From NCBI RefSeq assembly GCF_011753055.1, contig NZ_VWWJ01000002.1, positions 372,001-436,000 of the forward strand: DNA of 64,000 bases. Direction: 5' to 3'. Position numbers and translations under genes: made by a program. Source of the DNA: Burkholderia sp. Ax-1719 (GTDB lineage Bacteria > Pseudomonadota > Gammaproteobacteria > Burkholderiales > Burkholderiaceae). Under the pieces are notes generated by a model. It searched no databases. It worked only from the letters and a program-made list of their open reading frames with translations, and was not told where the DNA came from. Of the stretch, positions 1 to 5,918 are shown piece by piece (the first letter of the stretch is position 1; each line of letters starts with the position of its first letter).

Positions 1-57
1 GTCGTATTCACGCCGATTGATAAAAATTTCAAATATGAATCTCTGTCTTTTGACTAG
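1..57 (+). CDS. 3' end of an unidentified gene (partial)
   Basis: The first frame is open from the window edge to a TAG at 55-57 and gives the tail VVFTPIDKNFKYESLSFD. The residue mix looks protein-like, and a strong inverted repeat begins exactly at the stop codon. Since the next 3.7 kb holds Rhs tips each followed by an immunity gene, this may be the end of another immunity gene. That is inference, because only 18 codons are visible. Confidence 0.4.
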   Translation, partial: VVFTPIDKNFKYESLSFD

Positions 58-76
58 CCTTGTGCTCACAAGGCTA
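55..76 (+). terminator. Inverted repeat overlapping the stop codon
   Basis: TAGCCTTGTG (55-64) is followed after two bases by its exact reverse complement CACAAGGCTA (67-76). A realistic fold has an 8-bp stem and a 6-nt loop. The stem starts with the TAG stop of the upstream reading frame. There is no clear T-run after it, so it may be a weak terminator or an mRNA 3'-end stabiliser. Confidence 0.45.
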
Positions 77-447
77 TATTCATGAAAATATGTGCGTTGG
101 TTCACGTTGCCACGGTAATTAGTAAGAGACTGTGGGGGCGATACACGCTGTAACTCGCGCGGCGCCTACTCGCTGAGACGCTCAGCGCAGTCTGCGCCGT
201 TCACACCCATCAAGTAGCCGCATCACTGGCTGCAACCCAACCTTTCTTAGCTGCTGCGTTAGCAAACCCTTCAGCTGTGTAAACAGATCGGCATTCGCCA
301 AGGCTGGCCGTATGATGTGCAGAAGCCATTTTCTGCCGCCCAGCGCAGACACATAAGCATAAAGGACGTCCAATCCGTCGCGGGCCGCGCTCATTACAAA
401 CTGTTCTCACCACGCCCGTAGAGACGCAAATGCCGGAGCCGAACTAA
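77..447. other. Gene-poor stretch with a degenerate module repeated at 2.6 kb
   Basis: No convincing gene was seen here. A 70-codon minus-strand frame (182-394) containing LYAYVSALGGRKW is open. A diverged version of the same minus-strand reading, LYAYVSVLRGR, recurs at about 2,640-2,700, where it is broken by stops. Both copies precede an Rhs core remnant. This is best read as an old coding fragment or spacer duplicated together with the Rhs tips; its family was not recognised. Confidence 0.4.
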
Positions 448-660
448 ACCGAGGAATTCTCGCAACTGAATGGCAGCTATGCGAGCACGGATTTTCTGTG
501 GGACGGCATGCGGCTGGTACAGGAGACGTGTCACGACCGGCGTGGTGTGGAGGCGTTGACGTATCTTTACGAGCCCGATAGTTACGTGCCGCTGGCGCGT
601 ATCGATCATGCCGCGCCTGCGGCGAATGATGCGAGTGCGGATGCTGCGCGTGATGCGGTT
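285..660 (+). repeat. Diverged direct repeat, copy 1 (Rhs spacer plus core end)
   Basis: This stretch matches 2612-2960 in the same orientation. Shared runs include CAGACACATAAGCATAAAG and GAGGAATTCTCGCAA, then a long match around GCGAGCACGGATTTTCTGTGG. The copies differ by substitutions and small indels. The second copy also lacks roughly 54 bases that encode the EPDSYVPLAR part of the Rhs core here. The repeat units lie about 2.3 kb apart. Confidence 0.7.
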
Positions 661-677
661 TATATTTTTACAATGAC
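448..677 (+). pseudogene. Rhs core fragment, broken by a one-base deletion
   Basis: Starting just after an in-frame TAA (445-447), the frame reads typical end-of-core Rhs sequence: ASTDFLWDGMRLVQET, then YLYEPDSYVPLARIDH and ARDAVY. Around 660-670 the sibling copy near 2,940 reads DAVYYFHNDVLGMPEE with one more base, so this copy has lost one base. After the deletion the Rhs reading continues one frame over as NDVSGMPD and runs into the toxin at 678. No N-terminal Rhs shell is present, so this is a displaced tip remnant that would not be secreted as it stands. Confidence 0.75.
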
Positions 678-1070
678 GTGTCGGGGATGCCGGACGGAAA
701 TCGCGGTCGAGAAAAGTCGATGTACGACTTGCAACGGAATGGCTATAAGGTCGTGGCCGAAGAAGTAACGATGAAGGTGAACGGAAAGCGGATTCGCGCT
801 GACTTTGTTGCAACGAATGGACAGGGTAACTACCACGTATTCGAGGCTAAACATGGTTTAGGTCGATTGACCCAAAATCAGAAGGCAAGCGGAGTATTTG
901 ACATGTCGAGTCCATCTAACACTGTGGACGTTATCGGTGGTGGCGTGATCACACCGTCCGCTGGTACCGCCGGGAGTTTTGACGTTGCAACTGGGAATAA
1001 GAACATAACAGACGTGCTGGGTACGCGCGGGACGTCATATGATGCGACTTTTCATGTATTGAAATATTGA
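678..1070 (+). CDS. Orphan Rhs C-terminal toxin, PD-(D/E)XK nuclease-like
   Basis: This 130-residue frame begins with the last Rhs-core residues (MSGMPD) and continues into a tip domain. GREKSMYDLQRNGYKVV supplies an early helix with a conserved Glu. It is followed by RADF and, after about ten residues, YHVFEAKHG. That D...ExK pattern is the active-site signature of restriction-endonuclease-fold nucleases, a common class of Rhs/CDI tips. The join lies at the GMP of the core, well before the usual DPLGL boundary, so about 75 core residues are missing. The ATG at 678 is internal to the ancestral gene and has no clear ribosome-binding site. A presumed immunity gene starts 10 bases downstream. 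Nuclease activity is inferred from the motif only. Confidence 0.6.
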   Translation: MSGMPDGNRGREKSMYDLQRNGYKVVAEEVTMKVNGKRIRADFVATNGQGNYHVFEAKHGLGRLTQNQKASGVFDMSSPSNTVDVIGGGVITPSAGTAGSFDVATGNKNITDVLGTRGTSYDATFHVLKY

Positions 1071-1079
1071 GGTAATAAA

Positions 1080-1700
1080 ATGGTCTTGGACGTAAAAAAA
1101 ACGTTCGAAAAGCGATTGCAGGAGGTTTTGAAATCCAATATCGATTTGGATGGTGTTAAATTTCTTCGAAACGAAATAACCGTCAAGAAAAGTGAGGATG
1201 CAGTCGGCAGAATCGGATTCAGGTTTCTGTCAAATGCTAACGGATATATTCTCGCAGCGTCCGCAGACTCTGCAGATCTGCAGAGCTTCTTCAGTGAGAT
1301 AAAGCCGCCATACAAGCCTAATATTGCCACAGGGCTTGCATTTGCAATGAACACATCCATGGAAATTGACAAGCTATTCTCTCCAAATCAAGGCGGAGCA
1401 ATTGCTTTGCCTCGAAATGAGGTAGAAATTGAGAGTGTCTGTCAATGGATTTGTGGGAAAGTCAAAGACGTTTATCTGCCTCGCGTTCTTCGCGTTCTTG
1501 AAGCCGATCCACGTCTTGTTGATGATGTATTGGCGAATCCTGATTACTATTCTTATCCGGTTTTGACAATAATTTTTGCTGTCTATAAAAATAATTTGAA
1601 TACAGATGGTTTGAATTTTGACTATATGTTGGGAAAAAAAGTTTCAAAGAATAAGAATTATGATGCTGAGTTGCTTAGAAAGCATGGTCTTCTCGTCTAG
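1080..1700 (+). CDS. Presumed immunity protein for the nuclease tip
   Basis: A 206-residue protein of a family I do not recognise. It is acidic to neutral, has no signal peptide or membrane segment, and is AT-richer than the chromosomal genes beyond 4 kb. GAGG lies seven or eight bases upstream of the ATG, after the toxin stop. Its position directly behind a C-terminal toxin tip is the standard toxin-immunity layout, and the role is assigned on that context only. The frame is intact, unlike the core fragments around it, which would fit selection to keep immunity against siblings that still carry the toxin. The next toxin tip begins within a few bases of its stop. Confidence 0.6.
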   Translation: MVLDVKKTFEKRLQEVLKSNIDLDGVKFLRNEITVKKSEDAVGRIGFRFLSNANGYILAASADSADLQSFFSEIKPPYKPNIATGLAFAMNTSMEIDKLFSPNQGGAIALPRNEVEIESVCQWICGKVKDVYLPRVLRVLEADPRLVDDVLANPDYYSYPVLTIIFAVYKNNLNTDGLNFDYMLGKKVSKNKNYDAELLRKHGLLV

Positions 1701-1702
1701 TC

Positions 1703-2155
1703 GTGAGGATGTTGTTGCTTTGCATCGACTTTGCTTATGCGCCGAATCCGGTTCGATGGATTGATCCACTTGGACTTTACAAGGGAGAAGGCTCACGCGA
1801 ACTCGGAAAGTTCCACGCTTTCCATGAGCACACGCTGAATCCTGAACAGTATACGCTTTCGGATTCGGAACATTTCCGTCTCGCAAATGAATCTGTTTAT
1901 CAGCGGGCCCAGATGGACACGGAATTCCGTCAGACTCTGCAAACCAAGTATCCAGGTGTGTTAGAACACGTGAGTCCAACGCAGACAGGAAGATTCCGAG
2001 GGACCTCGCCGCCGGACATGACTTGGCATCATGGTGACTCGCCGGGTTCGCTGAAGCTCGTTGATCATGGCGATCACCGAAGCTTCCACAAGATCTACCA
2101 TCCAGACGGGAAGGGTGGGAGAAACAAATGGGGTGGCGGCACAGGGTGTCGCTGA
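1703..2155 (+). CDS. Orphan Rhs C-terminal toxin with WHH-type HNH/Endo VII nuclease motif
   Basis: After a short leader the frame enters YAPNPVRWIDPLGLY, the invariant Rhs core/tip boundary, at about 1,735. About 115 tip residues follow. The end carries MTWHHGDSPG, LKLVDHGDH and GGRNKWGGG, matching the WHH branch of the HNH/Endonuclease VII toxins found at Rhs, CDI and YD-repeat C-termini. The upstream Rhs shell is absent: the core is cut exactly before YAPNPVR and joined to the 3' end of the preceding immunity gene. Translation could start at the GTG at 1703 or the ATG at 1709; neither has a strong ribosome-binding site. Without a delivery shell it is probably a silent cassette that could be swapped into a full-length rhs gene by recombination through the boundary. 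Confidence 0.7.
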   Translation: MRMLLLCIDFAYAPNPVRWIDPLGLYKGEGSRELGKFHAFHEHTLNPEQYTLSDSEHFRLANESVYQRAQMDTEFRQTLQTKYPGVLEHVSPTQTGRFRGTSPPDMTWHHGDSPGSLKLVDHGDHRSFHKIYHPDGKGGRNKWGGGTGCR

Positions 2156-2176
2156 AATTTTGAAAGGAGAAAATGA

Positions 2177-2482
2177 GTGAAGACTATTAACGGATTGAGC
2201 GCCTTGATCGCGGAACGTCGTAGTTTGCCGAAAGTTGGCTGGATCTTTGTGGAGAATGGCTTCGATAAGACTTCCGTCGAGGCGTTGCTCGCGGCGGATT
2301 TCAATATCCCTGAGAACGAAGATGACGAGTTCTACGGAGAAGACAATCTTTTGACTTGGCTTGAAATTCCTACGTTTCTTGACGTTATTGAAATTCGAGA
2401 AAAAAATATGGCTAACCCCACTGCTGAGGCTATTGCGATTGCTGCAATTTATTACCTTGAAAACGACGATTTTCTCGAGTAA
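2177..2482 (+). CDS. Presumed immunity protein for the WHH nuclease tip
   Basis: A small acidic protein (101 residues) with a Glu/Asp-rich middle (IPENEDDEF) and no membrane segment. It starts with GTG at 2177, about 10 bases after AAGGAG. The ATG five bases upstream is in another frame and stops after a few codons, so the GTG is preferred. It lies 21 bases after the WHH toxin, the expected place for its immunity partner. Strong acidity is common in inhibitors of DNA-binding nucleases, but the family was not recognised and the pairing rests on position. Confidence 0.6.
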   Translation: MKTINGLSALIAERRSLPKVGWIFVENGFDKTSVEALLAADFNIPENEDDEFYGEDNLLTWLEIPTFLDVIEIREKNMANPTAEAIAIAAIYYLENDDFLE

Positions 2483-2811
2483 TTTTTAGATTAACAGATC
2501 GAAGATGAAAATGTTTCACCCTCGGCTTTGTTCAAAAAAATTGATCAAGAAGGCTGATTCCGAGTCGTTGCATGTTGACGAAACATCCACGAGGATGGGC
2601 CGTCAACTGTGCAAACGGGTCAGCATTTGCCAAGCTTGATCATATGCCGTACCTAACCTGCCGCGCAGCACAGACACATAAGCATAAAGGGTGTTCAATC
2701 GCTCCCGAACTGCGCTCGTCGCCAACTGCTATCACCACGCCAGTACAGATGTAAATTCCAGAGTCGTGCGAAATCGAGGAATTCTCGCAAGCTGAACGGC
2801 AGCCATGCGAG
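2483..2811. other. Spacer between toxin-immunity cassettes
   Basis: No supported gene was seen. From about 2,612 it is the second, more decayed copy of the module at 285-447. The short open frame at 2572-2754 is broken up relative to that module and has no recognisable product. Confidence 0.4.
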
Positions 2812-2960
2812 CACGGATTTTCTGTGGGTCGGCATGCGCCTCCTCCAGGAGACGTATCACGACCGGTGCGGTGTGGAAGTCATGCTGCGCCCGCGGCGAA
2901 TGATGCGAACGCAGATGCGCGTGTCGTTCGCGATGCGGTTTATTATTTTCATAATGACGT
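2612..2960 (+). repeat. Diverged direct repeat, copy 2 (Rhs spacer plus core end)
   Basis: Partner of the repeat at 285-660. It carries an extra G in CGCAAGCTGAA (copy 1 reads CGCAACTGAA), which changes the frame. It also has an internal deletion just after GGTGTGGAAGTC that removes the residues read as EPDSYVPLAR in copy 1. This copy is more damaged in its coding content. Confidence 0.7.
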
Positions 2961-3269
2961 GTTGGGGATGCCGGAAGAACTGACCGACGCGGATGGCGAT
3001 CTGGTCTGGCAGGCGCGTTAAAAGGTGTGGGGCAACGCGGTGCAGGAGGAGTGGATCCAGCGCGAAGCGCCGCGTCCGCAGAATCTGCGCTTCCAGGGGC
3101 AATACCTGGATCGCGAGGCTGGACCATTCCTCAACGTATTGGTGGTGCTGGGGTTCATGCCCCGTCGAATCTTAGCGAGTTGACGCCGTGGCAGCATGAG
3201 TCAGTCGATCCGTATAGACATACTGGTGAAGATCTGTTAAGCGTAATAAAAGGAATAGATACATGTTAG
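2812..3269 (+). pseudogene. Rhs core remnant running into a degraded tip
   Basis: Rhs core sequence can be followed through frame changes: ASTDFLWVGMRLLQETYHDR, then AAPAANDANAD, DAVYYFHNDVLGMPEELT and DGDLVWQAR. A stop codon at 3019-3021 replaces the expected Tyr codon. The reading resumes as KVWGNAVQEEWIQREAPR and LRFQGQYLDREAG. Another frameshift near 3,120 leads into a frame ending ESVDPYRHTGEDLLSVIKG, whose TAG (3267-3269) overlaps the next start codon region by a few bases. That overlap is typical of a toxin's end against its immunity gene, so the last 30 or so residues may be the stump of a third toxin. At least four lesions make it a pseudogene. Confidence 0.65.
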
Positions 3270-3724
3270 GTCAAGAGAAAGATTTGTGTGAATTGATTTT
3301 CTCTGCGCTCTATCGAGAGAGGCTTGACGAGCTTTGCACGCGCTCAGGCGTGTCAATTCATTCACAATATAACGATGTGGTTTTTAAGTTTGATAAGAAT
3401 AGATTTGAATTATCCGCTCTCGATTTGACTGACGTGACTGGGTTGTTGACAGATGAGTGGGTGAGATTCTCTAAATTTTGTGTTTCGAAGATTGAATTTT
3501 TTCGGGCGCGGGAGATGAAGCAGGATTTTCCGAAAGGTGAGGAGGTTGAGAAGTTTGATCAGAAGGAAAAGTTGCTCGGATTTTCTCGTGGCATCTTGAT
3601 CATGTACGCCATAGAATTTTTGCTTGGCGTTAAAGGGAAGGGTTTTTTAGGTGATTATGTTAAAAAATCCAAAATTCCCAATGCAAAGCAGTATGTGTCA
3701 GAGGTTATGTCATTGTTAAATTGA
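3263..3724 (+). CDS. Presumed orphan immunity protein
   Basis: An intact 153-residue frame starting at ATG 3263 with AAAGGA about eight bases upstream. It is AT-rich (much lower GC than genes beyond 4 kb), has many Lys/Phe residues and no signal peptide. The segment LGFSRGILIMYAIEFLLGV is hydrophobic enough to be a buried helix or a single membrane segment. It lies behind the decayed third Rhs tip, and its start overlaps the tip frame by 7 bases. The family was not recognised. An intact immunity gene next to a ruined toxin fits an orphan immunity locus, though this rests on context. Confidence 0.55.
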   Translation: MLGQEKDLCELIFSALYRERLDELCTRSGVSIHSQYNDVVFKFDKNRFELSALDLTDVTGLLTDEWVRFSKFCVSKIEFFRAREMKQDFPKGEEVEKFDQKEKLLGFSRGILIMYAIEFLLGVKGKGFLGDYVKKSKIPNAKQYVSEVMSLLN

Positions 3725-3843
3725 AAATTATTAATTCAGTCGGTGTTTGGGGTGCCCGCGATTAATTTTTTTTTGGGTGATTATTGAATTTGCCGGGGAA
3801 ATATCTGTGTACACAGAGCTTTGGCAGCTCGAAGCCGACACAA

Positions 3844-3876
3844 GTGCCTGCGCCAGTTCTGAATCTGGCGCAGCAC
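3844..3876. terminator. Strong hairpin between the Rhs debris and the iron region
   Basis: GTGCCTGCGCCAG pairs with CTGGCGCAGCAC across an 8-base loop (TTCTGAAT), with one bulged C. The hairpin lies between the plus-strand immunity gene and the 3' end of the minus-strand methyltransferase gene. It could end transcription from either side, although the T-run is poor. Confidence 0.55.
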
Positions 3877-3922
3877 TTCGTGTGTGGAAAAGCGTCGCGT
3901 ATGTTGAAACTAGACCTGCGCC

Positions 3923-4816
3923 CTACGGCTTAATAAACCTCAACGTCATCCGATCCGATTCCCCAATCGCGGCAAACTTCGCGCGATCAACGTCACCGCC
4001 TTTATACGTCGGTGGCAGCGACCAGACGCCGTTCGGATAATCCTTGGTGTCCTTCGGATTCGCGTTAATCTCGCTGCGCGCGGCCAGCACGAAGCCCGCT
4101 GCCTGCGCGTGCTCGATCACGTAGTCCTCCGTCACATAGCCGGAATCGATCATCTGCTGCACGGTCGCACCGCGTTTCGCGCGATGTTCTTCCACCCCCA
4201 GCACGCCACCGGGTTTCAGCGCAAGCCAGAACGCACGTAGGTTGTCGTCGATCTGCCCATCCTTCATCCAGTTATGGATATTGCGGAACGTGAGCACGCG
4301 GTCGAACTGTTCGTGCGCATCGAAGCCCGCGAACTGGCCCGCATGCAAAGTGCCCACCTTGACGTTGCCATATAACGCAGGGCTTGCCGCGAGCTTGCGC
4401 AAAAAGGCTGCATCGGTTTCACGATCTTCGGCAGCAAGCGCCGGCGACGTGCTGACGTACTGGGCTTCAACGAGGTGGCCGCGGTCGTGCAGCCAAGGCG
4501 CGAGAATATCCGTGTACCAACCGCCGCCAGGTGCAATTTCCAGTACCGTTTGCGTCGGCTCGACGCCAAAGAACTGCAACGTCTCCTTCGGATGTCGATA
4601 AACATCGCGGGCCTTGGCGCGCTCGTTTCGCTGCGGACCGTTGATCGCGGCGTCGAGCGAACTTGTACTCGCGGCCTGCATTTGCGCGGGCTGTGCGGCC
4701 TGTTGGGCGGTCGTCGCGCAACCGGCTGCGAACAGCGCAAAGGATGCGGTGGCGATGGCGGCGACGCGCTTCAATGTATGACGTGCGGGGACGCGATTAC
4801 GCAATATCGGGTTCAT
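3923..4816 (-). CDS. Lipoprotein-type class I SAM-dependent methyltransferase
   Basis: A protein of 297 residues from the chosen start. The preferred ATG (4816) gives MNPILRNRVPAR, a basic N-terminus, then a hydrophobic stretch ending LFAAGC. That is a good lipobox, so the protein should be exported and lipid-anchored. An upstream in-frame start (4867) would add 17 residues before the signal and is less likely. The methyltransferase core shows motif I VLEIAPGGGWYT at about residue 95, and FDRVLTFRNIHNW and LKPGGVLGVEEH further on. The predicted exported methyltransferase family (COG4798) fits; the substrate is not known. The gene is minus strand and follows the esterase gene after about 80 bases, so it could be read from the iron operon, though no functional link is evident. 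Confidence 0.75.
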   Translation of the reverse strand: MNPILRNRVPARHTLKRVAAIATASFALFAAGCATTAQQAAQPAQMQAASTSSLDAAINGPQRNERAKARDVYRHPKETLQFFGVEPTQTVLEIAPGGGWYTDILAPWLHDRGHLVEAQYVSTSPALAAEDRETDAAFLRKLAASPALYGNVKVGTLHAGQFAGFDAHEQFDRVLTFRNIHNWMKDGQIDDNLRAFWLALKPGGVLGVEEHRAKRGATVQQMIDSGYVTEDYVIEHAQAAGFVLAARSEINANPKDTKDYPNGVWSLPPTYKGGDVDRAKFAAIGESDRMTLRFIKP

Positions 4817-4895
4817 GGGCGAGGACGCGGGTTTTGAATAGATCACACGATACCCGGTTATCGGCAATCACGCTGGCCGGGCATCGTGTGGTGCG

Positions 4896-5918
4896 TCACG
4901 GTTGAGGCGGCTTCGCGCACGCGTGTTGGGCGGCGAGCGTCACTGCTTCGCTGATCGCTGCAGGCAAGTACGAAATATGGTTCTGACCGGGGTAAATCTG
5001 CAGATCCGCATTAAAGCCGAACACGGGCGTATCGTTCAGCGCTTTCGTGAAGGCGCGCGCATTGTCGATCATCGCGGCACGCTGTACGCGTTCGACGCGT
5101 GCCGGCGGGCTGCTGGGCGCGAGACGCTGCTCGTCGCCGCCCACGCGTATCGCGAGCGGAATTCCCCCCGCAGAAGGCACAATCGGTCGACTGGCATCAC
5201 GCACGCGTTCGAGCAACGCGCCCGCATCCCACCACAGCGAAGGGCTGGCCGCCATATAGCGCGAATACGCTTGTGGATGCGCAAGTGCATCGTGCAGCAC
5301 GAAATAGCCACCCAGCGAATGTCCGAACAGCATGCGGCTTCGCGGCGTTTCGTGTGTTCGCGCCTGGATCGCACTCGGCAGCGTCTCATTGACGAGCGCT
5401 TCGAACGCCTCAGCGCCACCGGTTTGCAACGGCTGACCTTGCGCATCGCGCGGCACGCCCCAGCCGTCGCGGCTGGGCGTGGTGAAATCGCGCGAGCGCT
5501 GGCGTTCGTCGAAAAGTGCGTCGTTATCGGCGGCGATCGCGGCGATGGTGACCGGGCCGATCAGGCGCGCCTGCAATCTCGCGGCGCTCACGGCCAGCGC
5601 AAAGGTAGCGTTGCCGTCGAGCAGCACGAGCAGCGGCGGCGCACCTTCACGAACGCAGCTATTGGTGATTTCGCCCGCCGCCGTGCGCGGCGTCATGGCC
5701 GAAGTCGTATCAGGATGATAGAGCCAGACGCGATAGCGCGGGCCTTGCGGCCCGGCTTGCAGCATGAACGATTCGGTATCGGGCAGCAGGGCGTTTGACG
5801 CACCGATCGATTCGATATCGGTGCTGACCGGCGTGGCTTGAACAGAGGCCGAAGCTGCCACAACAAAGCCGGCCAGCGCGCGTTGCAGACTATTGAGAGA
5901 GCGTTTCATTGTCGGCAT
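4896..5918 (-). CDS. Periplasmic siderophore-esterase-like alpha/beta hydrolase (Fes/IroE/BesA type)
   Basis: The reading frame is longer upstream, but the ATG at 5918 overlaps the receptor stop as TAATG. This gives MPTMKRSLN followed by a hydrophobic signal ending SASVQA. The nucleophile elbow GHSLGGYF lies about residue 200, preceded by the PPLLVLLDG strand, as in Fes/IroE esterases that open ferric-siderophore lactones or esters. The protein is 340 residues. Being translationally coupled to a TonB siderophore receptor, it probably trims the imported ferri-siderophore in the periplasm to release iron. The siderophore itself cannot be told from sequence. A general esterase is the main alternative. 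Confidence 0.8.
   Translation of the reverse strand: MPTMKRSLNSLQRALAGFVVAASASVQATPVSTDIESIGASNALLPDTESFMLQAGPQGPRYRVWLYHPDTTSAMTPRTAAGEITNSCVREGAPPLLVLLDGNATFALAVSAARLQARLIGPVTIAAIAADNDALFDERQRSRDFTTPSRDGWGVPRDAQGQPLQTGGAEAFEALVNETLPSAIQARTHETPRSRMLFGHSLGGYFVLHDALAHPQAYSRYMAASPSLWWDAGALLERVRDASRPIVPSAGGIPLAIRVGGDEQRLAPSSPPARVERVQRAAMIDNARAFTKALNDTPVFGFNADLQIYPGQNHISYLPAAISEAVTLAAQHACAKPPQP

Noticed and set aside
182..413. Short minus-strand genes ahead of the first Rhs fragment
   Set aside because: The frame is open for 70 codons but has no known family, and its second copy at 2.6 kb is broken by stops. Kept as a repeat or remnant, not as a gene.
285..2960. Insertion sequence flanked by direct repeats
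   Set aside because: The two similar stretches contain Rhs core and spacer. No transposase or terminal inverted repeats lie between them, so duplication of toxin cassettes explains them better.
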